This document shows, piece by piece, positions 6,075 to 13,469 of a stretch of DNA of 39,251 nucleotides (its first letter is position 1; each line of letters opens with the position of its first letter). The position numbers and the translations under genes were made by a program. Source of the DNA: Roseateles sp. (GTDB lineage Bacteria; Pseudomonadota; Gammaproteobacteria; Burkholderiales; Burkholderiaceae_C). The stretch spans positions 1 through 39,251 of the forward strand of contig JACDQM010000005.1 in NCBI GenBank assembly GCA_015657635.1, written 5' to 3'. The notes under the pieces were generated by a model. The model searched no databases. It saw nothing but the letters and a program-made list of their open reading frames with translations, and had not been told where the DNA came from.

Positions 6075-7852
6075 GGTGTGGGCTCGCTTGAAGGCAGGGT
6101 CAGCAGCAGGTGCAGGACCTGCTGCAGATTCTCGGCCTGGGCCTCGGCGGCCGCCAGCCATGGGAGGTCCACGCGCTCGCAGAAGTCTTGGTCGATCGAG
6201 TCCCCCAGCAGCAGCATCGGGCGGCCGGCCGCCAGTCGGCGCAATTCGGCGCAGAAGGTGTCGGCGGCCCCCTGGTCTTGCGGATTGGCGATGAAGCCGG
6301 CAATGGCTTCGGTGGCTTCGAGAGCGCGGGCCTGCTCCAGGCTGCCGGCGCTGCGCACGGTGTAGTGCGGGCTCAGCCATTGCGCCACGCGTTGCCGGCT
6401 CTGCAGATCACGGTCCACATGGATCAGCACAGGCGCCAGCTCGCCGACGCTGCCAGCCGCCGGCAGGTGCAGGCTGAAGGCCGCGCCATCGCCGGGCTCG
6501 TCGACCGTGATGTGGCCGCCCATGCGGCCAGCCAAGGTCTGCGCGATATACAGGCCCAAGCCGGTACCTTCGCTGGTGCGGCGGTCGCCGCTGTCGCCTT
6601 GGACGAACTTCTGGAACAGTCGGCCACGCAGCGCCGGCGCAATGCCCGGCCCGCGGTCGCGGATGGTGACGGTCACACCGGAGGGCTTGCCGCTCAGCGT
6701 CAGGCGCACGCTTTGCCCAGGGGGCGAATGCTTGATGGCGTTGTTCAGCAGGTTGCCAAGCACCTGCAGGATGCGGTGGCCGTCGATGTTCAGGTCCGGC
6801 AGGCCCGGCGTGTCCAGCCCTTCGGCCAGCAGGCTGACCTGTTGGCGTTGCGCCTGCGTTTCGGCGGCCTGCAGGGCTTCGCGCAGCAGGGGTGCCAGCG
6901 GCTGTTCGCGCAGCTGCAGCGGCAGGCGGTCGCCTTCGAGCTTGGTCAGGTCCAGGATGTCGTCGACGAGCCGGTTCAGGCGTTCGGCATTGCGCTGCGC
7001 CATGTCGACCAGCGGCGTCGCGCTGGCCGGCAGGGCACCGGCGGCGCCACCGGCCAGCAGGCCTACGGCGCCGATCACCGAGGTCAGCGGCGTGCGCAGC
7101 TCGTGGCTGACGGTGGCGAGAAAGTCGTCCTTCATCTGCTCCAGCTGGCGCCGGCGCGTCAGGTCGTGCAGCACCAGCGTGTAGTGCTGGCGGTTCATCT
7201 CGCGCCACTGGCTGGCGCCGATCTCGGCCACGAAGCTGCCGCCGCCGACACGCTGGACCTGCACTTCGCGCAGCTCCAGCAGCTGTGCCAGATCGACACC
7301 GAACACCGCACGGGCAGGCTGGCCGCGCACCAGCGCCTGTCCGCCCAGGTCGGCGAGCTCATGGGCGCTGCGGTTCAACTCGCTGATGCGGCCGGTCTCA
7401 TCCAGTGTCAGCACCGGGTCGAGGATGTTGTCGAGGATGTCGCTCTGGCGCTGTGCCAGTGAGGAAAGCCGCTGCTGCAAGGCCAGCACACCGCCGTAGT
7501 GGCGCAGCTTGGCGTCCAGCAGGGCCGTGCTGACCGGCCGGGTGAGATAGTCGTCGGCGCCGCTGCCGAGCGCCTCGATGAAGTGCTGCTCGCCCGACAG
7601 TGATGAGGTGACGATGACCGGCAGCCAGCGCGTGGGGCTGAGCTCGCGCAGGCGGCGCGTCACTTCGAAACCATCCATGCCGGGCATCAGCAGGTCGAGC
7701 AGCACGAGGTCGGGCAACTGCTGCCGGAACAGCGCCAGCGCGCCAGCGCCGCTGTCGGCACCACGCGCCAGGTGGCCGAGCGCCGTCACGGCGGCACACA
7801 GCGCATCGCGTGATTCGGCGATGTCGTCGACAACCAGGATCTGCAGCTGCAT
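6071..7852 (-). CDS. Hybrid sensor histidine kinase: receiver-PAS-HisKA-HATPase-degenerate receiver
   Basis: A 593-residue soluble kinase without membrane segments. Order: N-terminal receiver (about 4-118; Asp9/Asp10, phospho-Asp53 in LVLLDLLMPGMDG, but Arg105 in DDYLTRP where Lys is usual); a PAS-like sensor segment (about 135-232, ILDPVLTLDETGRISELN); HisKA with His250 in SHELRTPLTSVIG; HATPase_c with the N box (LLNNAIKHSP, about 368-377), G1 DRGPGIA (399-405) and G2 GTGLGLYIA (429-437). A C-terminal domain (about 474-588, VLIHVDRDLQ...) has the shape of a receiver, but Asn523 stands where the phospho-Asp is expected and no conserved Lys is visible. A receiver at the N-terminus suggests it takes input from another kinase. 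It is the first gene of the leftward operon and is divergent from the EPS initiation gene. Confidence 0.93.
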   Translation of the reverse strand: MQLQILVVDDIAESRDALCAAVTALGHLARGADSGAGALALFRQQLPDLVLLDLLMPGMDGFEVTRRLRELSPTRWLPVIVTSSLSGEQHFIEALGSGADDYLTRPVSTALLDAKLRHYGGVLALQQRLSSLAQRQSDILDNILDPVLTLDETGRISELNRSAHELADLGGQALVRGQPARAVFGVDLAQLLELREVQVQRVGGGSFVAEIGASQWREMNRQHYTLVLHDLTRRRQLEQMKDDFLATVSHELRTPLTSVIGAVGLLAGGAAGALPASATPLVDMAQRNAERLNRLVDDILDLTKLEGDRLPLQLREQPLAPLLREALQAAETQAQRQQVSLLAEGLDTPGLPDLNIDGHRILQVLGNLLNNAIKHSPPGQSVRLTLSGKPSGVTVTIRDRGPGIAPALRGRLFQKFVQGDSGDRRTSEGTGLGLYIAQTLAGRMGGHITVDEPGDGAAFSLHLPAAGSVGELAPVLIHVDRDLQSRQRVAQWLSPHYTVRSAGSLEQARALEATEAIAGFIANPQDQGAADTFCAELRRLAAGRPMLLLGDSIDQDFCERVDLPWLAAAEAQAENLQQVLHLLLTLPSSEPTP

Positions 7853-7995
7853 TGAGGAAGGCTCCAGTGCTGCGGCCCATCTTACGGCCCAGTTCCTGGT
7901 GATCGGCGCGCTGCAGCCAAGGTTTGCAAAGTTGTCACAACCGCCGGCGCGCTTGCTCCTGTAATGGCGTCAAAGCTGTCACCCGGAGTCCTGCC
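7853..7995. promoter_or_regulatory. Divergent promoter region with a 12-bp direct repeat
   Basis: This 143-base region separates the leftward signalling/EPS operon from the rightward EPS operon and must hold both promoters. It contains CAAAGTTGTCAC at 7927-7938 and CAAAGCTGTCAC at 7971-7982, a direct repeat with one mismatch, 44 bases apart. The first copy lies inside a perfect inverted repeat, GTTGT-C-ACAAC, at 7931-7941. The second copy ends just before the ribosome binding site GGAG (7985-7988) of the sugar transferase gene. A transcription factor bound here could switch both operons. No convincing sigma-70 pair with normal spacing was found. Confidence 0.5.
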
Positions 7996-8697
7996 ATGAA
8001 GCGCCAAACCCCTTTGCCCACACTGCCGTCGCCCCTGATCTGCCGGCTTCAGGCGCGCCGCGCTCGCTGCCTGTGGTGGTGGCGCTCCCGCGTGCCCGCA
8101 CTGCTGAAGCGCGGCCTTGATCTGGCGCTGGTGCTGCCGGCGCTGGTGCTGCTGGCGCCGCTGCTGATCGTGGTGGGTCTGTTGGTGCGCCTGCATGACG
8201 GCGGTCCGGCGCTGTACTGGCAGCAGCGCGTCGGCCGCGACGGGCGCGTGTTCGCGTTTCCGAAGTTCCGTTCGATGCGTATGCATGCAGACCGTGAGCA
8301 TGCCGCGCTCGCCGTCTCCAACCAGCATGGCAGCGAGGCGCTGACCTTCAAGATGAAGCGCGATCCGCGCGTCACGCCGATCGGCCGGCTGCTGCGCCGC
8401 ACCAGCATCGACGAGCTGCCCCAGCTCTGGTGCGTGCTGCGAGGCGAGATGAGTCTGGTGGGGCCGCGCCCGGCCTTGCTCAGCGAGGTCGAGCGCTATC
8501 GGCTGAACGATCGCGAGCGCCTGGCGGTGACGCCGGGGCTGACCTGCATCTGGCAGGTCAACGGGCGCTCGGAGGTGCCGTTCCCGCAGCAGCTGCAGAT
8601 GGATCTGGACTACATCCGCTCCGCCAGCCTGTGGGCCGATGTGAAGCTGATCGCCAAGACCCTGCCCGCGGTGATCCGCGGTCGGGGCGCCTACTGA
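7996..8697 (+). CDS. Phosphoglycosyl transferase (bacterial sugar transferase), EPS initiation
   Basis: A 233-residue monotopic phosphoglycosyl transferase. The start at 7996 has GGAG about eight bases upstream; an open frame extends further back without a better site. A single re-entrant hydrophobic segment (about 38-64) precedes the catalytic core: QQRVGRDGRVFAFPKFRSM (about 76-94), the catalytic Asp139-Glu140 pair in TSIDELPQLWCVLRGE, SLVGPRPAL (153-161) and TPGLTCIWQVNGR (179-191). Such enzymes (WcaJ, GumD, PglC class) move a sugar-1-phosphate from a UDP-sugar to undecaprenyl phosphate at the inner membrane, the first step of repeat-unit assembly. It is the short form lacking the N-terminal membrane bundle of WbaP/GumD. 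The fusion gene follows after 10 bases. Confidence 0.93.
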   Translation: MKRQTPLPTLPSPLICRLQARRARCLWWWRSRVPALLKRGLDLALVLPALVLLAPLLIVVGLLVRLHDGGPALYWQQRVGRDGRVFAFPKFRSMRMHADREHAALAVSNQHGSEALTFKMKRDPRVTPIGRLLRRTSIDELPQLWCVLRGEMSLVGPRPALLSEVERYRLNDRERLAVTPGLTCIWQVNGRSEVPFPQQLQMDLDYIRSASLWADVKLIAKTLPAVIRGRGAY

Positions 8698-8707
8698 GGA
8701 GCCGGCC

Positions 8708-11488
8708 ATGAGCAGTTGGTTGAACGAAGAAGAGGGCAACCGGGCCTCGCTGTTGCGTGCCCGCCAGCGCACTGGCTATGCGGTTGTGATGCGCGGCGTG
8801 GATGTGCTGCTGGCGCTGCTTGCGCTGCTGCCGCTGGCGCTGCCTTTGCTGCTGCTGCGGCGCTGCTGGCACAGCGAGTGGCGCCAGGGCCGGCGGGGGC
8901 GGATCTTTGATCGCTACAGCCTGGCCTTGCCGGCGTCTCGAACGGGCCGCCTGCTGGCACGCTGTGGCGCTGCGCATTGGCCGCTGCTGCTGAACGTGCT
9001 GCGCGGCGATCTGGCCTGGGTCGGCCCGCGCGCCAGGCCTTGCGAAGAGTCGTTGCCGCGCGCGCTTGCTGCGTTGCGGCCGGGCCTGATCAACCCTTGG
9101 TTCATTCGTCGCCGCACTGCGGTGGACTTCGGCAGCGAAGTGCAGTGCGATGCCCACTACCTGCAGCATCGCGGTCTGCGCCACGATCTGGGTTTGCTGC
9201 TGCGCGGCCTGCTGGTGGCTTTGCTGCCGCGCCCCGCAGGGCGCAGCGCACCGCAACGTGTGCAGGTGGGCGATGTGGTGTTCGACAACCTCAGCATGAG
9301 CGAGGCACTTGCCCGGCTGCGTGAGCTGCTGGATGGCGCACAGGCGCAGCAGGTGAGCTTTGTCAACCCGGCCTGCGTCAATATCGCGGCCAGCCATCGA
9401 GGCTATCGGCGCGCGCTGGCGCGTGCCGCTTTGGTGCTGCCGGACGGCATCGGCATCAAGATCGGTAGCGACCTGCTGGGTACGCCGCTGAAGCAGAACG
9501 TCAACGGCACCGACCTGTTTCCGCGTCTGTGCGACATGCTGCAGCTGCGCGGCAGCAGCGTCTTTCTGCTGGGCGGCCAGCCCGGTGTGGCCGAGCAGGT
9601 GGCCGCCGAGATCGCGCGTCGCTGGCCCGGGCTGGCGGTGAAGGGGCTGCGGAACGGCTATTTCTCGGTGGCGGAGGAGGGCCAGGTGGCCGCGCAGGTG
9701 CGTGCCAGCGGTGCCGAGGTGCTGTTGGTGGCGCGCGGTGTGCCCGGGCAGGACTTGTTCATCGACCGTCATCTGCCTTTGCTCGGCCCCAAGCTGGCGA
9801 TTGGCGTGGGGGGCTTGTTCGACTTTGTCTCGGGCCGGATTTCGCGCGCACCGCTGTGGATGCGCGAGACCGGGCTGGAATGGGTTTGGCGCCTGCTGCA
9901 GGAGCCGGGCCGCATGTGGCGGCGCTATCTGCTCGGCAATTTCAGCTTTCTGGCGCGGGTGCTGCTGCAGCGCCTGGGGCTGCGCCGGCCGGCACGTGAC
10001 TTGCGCGTGCCGGGCGAAGGTGTGAGGCGCGGCCCGGCGGTGCGCGCGGTGATCTTCGCCACGCAGCGCGCCAGCACCGACCTGCCGGTGGCAGACGACT
10101 TTCCTGCAGCGCTGTTGCCGCTGGGCAGCCAGACCGTGATCGAGCGCCTGATGGCGCAGCTGGCGCTGGCCGCCGTGCCCGAGGTGGACCTGGTGGTGAG
10201 CGACCAGCCCGAGGCGCTGCGTGCCTTGCTCGGTGACGGCAGCCGCTGGGGCCTGCGCTTGAAGTGGCATATGGCCAAGGATTCGGAGCGGCCCTATGCC
10301 TTGCTGCCGACGCTGTTGGATTCAGGCGCCAAGCGCGTGCTGATTGGCCATGTGTGCCGCTGCCCCGAGGCAGCCGCGCTGGCACGCCTGGCTGAGGCCG
10401 AGGCCCTCTGGGTGGACACCGGCGTCAGCGGCAGCTTGCGCTGGAGCGGCTGGGCCAGCGTGGCACCAGCGGCCTTGACCGGCATCACTGCCTGCATGGG
10501 CCAGGCAGCACTGGGGCAGCACCTGAGGCGCCAACTCCAGGCTACACGTCTGTGTGAGCCGGCTGACGGCGATGGTCTGCCCTTGGACTCGGCGCTGCGC
10601 CTGTCACAGGCCCAGCTCTACGCGCCGGGCGGTCTGCAGGAGGCGCCGGCGTCCTGGCGGCGCTACTCCTGGGGCGCGGCCAGCCCGAACGCGCAGGTGG
10701 ATGAGGGCGCGACGCTGATCGGCCCGGTGCTGATCGGGCCGGGCTGCATCGTCGAGCGGGGTGCCCAGCTGGGGCCGGGCGTGGTGCTGACGCGCGATGT
10801 GCTGCTGTCCTCGCAAAGCCGGGTCGAACACAGCCTGGTGCTGCCGGGCAGCTACATCGGCTCAGGCCTGGACCTGAACGGCTGCATCGTCAATGGTGCG
10901 CGGGTCCACCACCTGAGCCTGGGCGTCGAGACGCACCTGGCCGAGGCGGATGCCTTGATGCTGAGCCTGCATGACGGCAGCAGCCGGGAATGGTCCTGGC
11001 TGGGTCGCGCGATCGCCTTGCTGATCTTGCCCTTGCTGCTTCCGATGCTTGGCTTGCACGCATTGGCCGCGCGTCTGGGCTGGACGCGCCTTGCATGGCA
11101 AAGCAGGCGAGCCGTGCGCGGGCGTGACGCGCAGACCAGGGCTTTGCATCTCGCGACTGTGCGCTTCCCGATGGAACCGATGACGCCCTGGCGGCGCCTG
11201 CTGGCCTTGGCGGCTGGCGTGCTCGATGTGGCAGCCGGAGAGCGTTGCTGGTTTGGCATGCGACCGCGCACGGCCGGCCAGTGGTACGGACTGCGTCATG
11301 AGTGGCAGCGGGTGCTGAGCGGATCCGGCATCGGCCTCTTGCACGCACCGTGCTGGGACGCCGAGAGCGAGGTGCAGGCCGAGGTGAGTGCAGCAGCCGA
11401 TGTCTATGCCGCGGTGCTGACGCCCTTGCAGCGCCTGGTGCTGCTGCTGAAGGTCGGGCGTGAACAACTGTCCCTGGGTGGACGCTGA
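8708..11488 (+). CDS. Multidomain fusion: dead PGT - GT26 (WecG/TagA) - dead nucleotidyltransferase/beta-helix - second PGT-like segment
   Basis: A 926-residue protein. Residues about 20-170 resemble a phosphoglycosyl transferase: hydrophobic segment 31-50, then VLRGDLAWVGPR at 97-108. Aligned to the upstream enzyme, however, the catalytic Asp-Glu is Ala89-His90. Residues about 185-425 are a complete GT26 (WecG/TagA/CpsF) enzyme: FVNPACVNIAA, LVLPDGIGIKIG, VNGTDLFPRL, FLLGGQPGVA, GVGGLFDFVSGRISRAP and WRLLQEPGRMWRRY. Residues about 443-600 look like a sugar nucleotidyltransferase fold without the GxGTRxxPxT...PK signature. Residues about 656-745 have hexapeptide-type left-handed beta-helix repeats (IGPVLIGPGCIVERGAQLG). 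Residues about 760-926 have another hydrophobic helix, and GERCWFGMRPR at 844-854 mirrors the PGT GExSLVGPRP motif, again without Asp-Glu. GT26 (compare GumM) adds the second sugar after the PGT. The flanking domains may be scaffolds. Confidence 0.87.
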   Translation: MSSWLNEEEGNRASLLRARQRTGYAVVMRGVDVLLALLALLPLALPLLLLRRCWHSEWRQGRRGRIFDRYSLALPASRTGRLLARCGAAHWPLLLNVLRGDLAWVGPRARPCEESLPRALAALRPGLINPWFIRRRTAVDFGSEVQCDAHYLQHRGLRHDLGLLLRGLLVALLPRPAGRSAPQRVQVGDVVFDNLSMSEALARLRELLDGAQAQQVSFVNPACVNIAASHRGYRRALARAALVLPDGIGIKIGSDLLGTPLKQNVNGTDLFPRLCDMLQLRGSSVFLLGGQPGVAEQVAAEIARRWPGLAVKGLRNGYFSVAEEGQVAAQVRASGAEVLLVARGVPGQDLFIDRHLPLLGPKLAIGVGGLFDFVSGRISRAPLWMRETGLEWVWRLLQEPGRMWRRYLLGNFSFLARVLLQRLGLRRPARDLRVPGEGVRRGPAVRAVIFATQRASTDLPVADDFPAALLPLGSQTVIERLMAQLALAAVPEVDLVVSDQPEALRALLGDGSRWGLRLKWHMAKDSERPYALLPTLLDSGAKRVLIGHVCRCPEAAALARLAEAEALWVDTGVSGSLRWSGWASVAPAALTGITACMGQAALGQHLRRQLQATRLCEPADGDGLPLDSALRLSQAQLYAPGGLQEAPASWRRYSWGAASPNAQVDEGATLIGPVLIGPGCIVERGAQLGPGVVLTRDVLLSSQSRVEHSLVLPGSYIGSGLDLNGCIVNGARVHHLSLGVETHLAEADALMLSLHDGSSREWSWLGRAIALLILPLLLPMLGLHALAARLGWTRLAWQSRRAVRGRDAQTRALHLATVRFPMEPMTPWRRLLALAAGVLDVAAGERCWFGMRPRTAGQWYGLRHEWQRVLSGSGIGLLHAPCWDAESEVQAEVSAAADVYAAVLTPLQRLVLLLKVGREQLSLGGR

Positions 11489-11499
11489 AAGGATTCGCC

Positions 11500-11964
11500 A
11501 TGAGCGATCAAACGATGAGGCCAGGCAGCCAGCGAGCGATGCCACTTGCCGGCGCGTGGCTGCTGATGGTCCTGGGCCTGGCGGCCTGCGGTGGCGGGGG
11601 CGGCGCTGGTTCCGGGAGCAGCGCGCCCACTGCCGTCGTCAACACCGCGCTTTCAGCCACGACCGTTCCGAAGAGCCTGAAGCAGATCAGTGCCTTCGCG
11701 CCGGTGATCAAGCTGCGCGCCTCACAACTGCTCAGCGACCCGAGCCGGTTCAAGAACCCCAAGCTGAGCTATGTGACGGTCTGGTACGAGGACGCGTCAG
11801 GCAATCGGCAGCAGCTCTTGTTCATGCGCTTGTCGGCCTTGCAGGCACTCGAGGCCGCGGGCGGCGTCTCGCTGACGGTGCCGGCCCATGTCAAACGCCT
11901 GTTCTTCGAGATCTATGACTCTGGTGGCGCTGCCACTGCCTTGACTGGGGAGCTGAAGCCATGA
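11500..11964 (+). CDS. Small lipoprotein of unknown function, coupled to LruC gene
   Basis: A 154-residue protein with a lipoprotein signal peptide: hydrophobic stretch LAGAWLLMVLGLAAC with the lipobox Cys at 30, followed by a Gly/Ser-rich linker (GGGGGAGSGSS). The mature part has mixed beta character (KLSYVTVWYEDASGNRQQL, HVKRLFFEIYDSGG) and no motif I recognise. An AAAGGA ribosome binding site precedes the ATG, 11 bases after the fusion gene. Its stop overlaps the start of the LruC gene by ATGA, so the two proteins are probably made together and may be partners at the cell surface. Anchoring in the outer membrane is likely, since no Asp stands at +2 (Gly follows Cys). Confidence 0.82.
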   Translation: MSDQTMRPGSQRAMPLAGAWLLMVLGLAACGGGGGAGSGSSAPTAVVNTALSATTVPKSLKQISAFAPVIKLRASQLLSDPSRFKNPKLSYVTVWYEDASGNRQQLLFMRLSALQALEAAGGVSLTVPAHVKRLFFEIYDSGGAATALTGELKP

Positions 11965-13448
11965 ATACGAATCTGAGCAGAGTTTCAAGCTGGCTGCTGG
12001 CCGGGCTGTTGCTGCTGGTGGCCGGTCGCGGCCTGAGCCAGTCGACCGGCTCGCTGCGCCTGACCGACACCATCGACAAGGGGCAGGGGAATATCCAGCT
12101 CTTCAAGGACCTGAATGCCAGTCAACTGGAGGCTTACCGCACGGCGCATGGTGGCAAGCTGGTGTTCGGCGTCGACATCAATGAAGCGGCCAACGGCAGC
12201 GAGAAGGCATCAGCCCAGGCGGTGACGGTGCAGGACGCATGGCTGGAGGTGACGATGGCCGATGGCAGCCAGCGCGTCTATGGCCATGCCGGCGGTTTCT
12301 GGACCGAGACGCAGGCCCTTGTTGCGTCGGCCGGCTCCACCAACAGGCAGCGCTACTACACGCTGCTGGGCGAGAGCGGCTCGAGCCGCATCACCGCGAA
12401 CAGCAGCATCCAGAGTGTCTTCGACAGCACCTTGCGGATCGTGGTGCCCGAAAGCCTGGCAGGCGCCACGGCGGCGGTGCTGCGCATCCGGCTGCTGGAC
12501 GCCAACGTCAAGCTGGGCGATCCCGAAGCCTTCTACGACTACACCGCGGGCTTCGAGGACCTGGCGATCCTCAGCCCGGCCGATGCGCAGTATCTGGACA
12601 CCACGCTGGCATCCACGGCGAGCTTCCGGGTCGAGGCGCCGGCTGTCGAGATCAGCCCGGAGTCGGTCGTCAACACCAGCCCTGAACCAGCACCGACACC
12701 GGCACCGCCAACGACTTCCTTGAGCTGGGTGCAGATGCCGGGAGCCAGCAGCTACTTCCTGGCGGCCTACGAGGACCTGGCACCTGCGCGCGGCGACTAC
12801 GACTTCAACGACCTGGTGGTGGCCTACCGCTACCAGCTGGGGATCAACAGCGACGGACGGGTCGAGCGCATCGATGGTGTGGCCTATCTGGTGGCGCGTG
12901 GATCGACCTATACACATGACTGGACGCTGGACCTGCCGCTGCCTGCGGGCGCCACCGGCACCGCCAGCTGCAGCACGCAAATGCAGGGCGGCGCCTCGCT
13001 GCCCTGCAGCGCGACACTGGACGGCGGGCAGCTGCGCTGGACGGCATTCCAGGACACGGTATTGGCGCTGCCGGCGCCTGGCGCCGCGCCGGCCGTTCCG
13101 GTGAACACGCCGGCGGGCAGCGGCTTCACACGCGGACCACGCGCCACCTTCAGCGTCGTCTTCGCAACGCCGTTGGCGCTGGCCGACATCGGCACGGCCG
13201 ATCCGTGGATGCAGGTGCGCGCCAGCAAGCAGAACGTGCGGCTCAGTGACCGCTCGGCCGAGGACTACCCATTCGCCTTGCTGCTGCCTTCGGACTGGGC
13301 CTTGCCCAATGAGCGGGTGGACATGGGTCTGGCCTACCCCAGGCTGGCCAGCTATGTGAGCAGCAGCGGCGCACAGTCGCTGGACTGGTATCTGCAGCCC
13401 ACGACCAGCGAGGTGCGCAACTGGACGGTGGGGGACTGGGCCTGGTAG
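11961..13448 (+). CDS. LruC-domain secreted/surface protein
   Basis: A 495-residue protein with an N-terminal signal peptide (hydrophobic core SWLLAGLLLLVAG, cleavage about residues 25-28). After a beta-rich N-terminal domain (FEDLAILSPADAQYLD) and a Pro/Thr linker (SPEPAPTPAPPTT) comes the LruC domain (TIGR04456 type): YEDLAPARGDYDFNDLVVAYRY, whose acidic DYDFND cluster looks like a calcium site, and at the C-terminus the matching DYPFALLLPSDWALPNE, YPRLASYVSSSG and DWYLQP. LruC proteins occur in Leptospira, Vibrio and Bacteroidetes and are surface or secreted; their exact job is not established. Here the gene closes an exopolysaccharide operon, which suggests a matrix or surface-associated protein. 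The partner lipoprotein gene overlaps it by four bases. Confidence 0.88.
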   Translation: MNTNLSRVSSWLLAGLLLLVAGRGLSQSTGSLRLTDTIDKGQGNIQLFKDLNASQLEAYRTAHGGKLVFGVDINEAANGSEKASAQAVTVQDAWLEVTMADGSQRVYGHAGGFWTETQALVASAGSTNRQRYYTLLGESGSSRITANSSIQSVFDSTLRIVVPESLAGATAAVLRIRLLDANVKLGDPEAFYDYTAGFEDLAILSPADAQYLDTTLASTASFRVEAPAVEISPESVVNTSPEPAPTPAPPTTSLSWVQMPGASSYFLAAYEDLAPARGDYDFNDLVVAYRYQLGINSDGRVERIDGVAYLVARGSTYTHDWTLDLPLPAGATGTASCSTQMQGGASLPCSATLDGGQLRWTAFQDTVLALPAPGAAPAVPVNTPAGSGFTRGPRATFSVVFATPLALADIGTADPWMQVRASKQNVRLSDRSAEDYPFALLLPSDWALPNERVDMGLAYPRLASYVSSSGAQSLDWYLQPTTSEVRNWTVGDWAW

Positions 13449-13469
13449 TTTGGCGCTGAGGGGTGCGCT

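Noticed and set aside
7932..7965. Sigma-70 promoter from TTGTCA and TGTAAT
   Set aside because: Both boxes look good singly but are 22 bases apart, well outside the normal 16-18 spacing.
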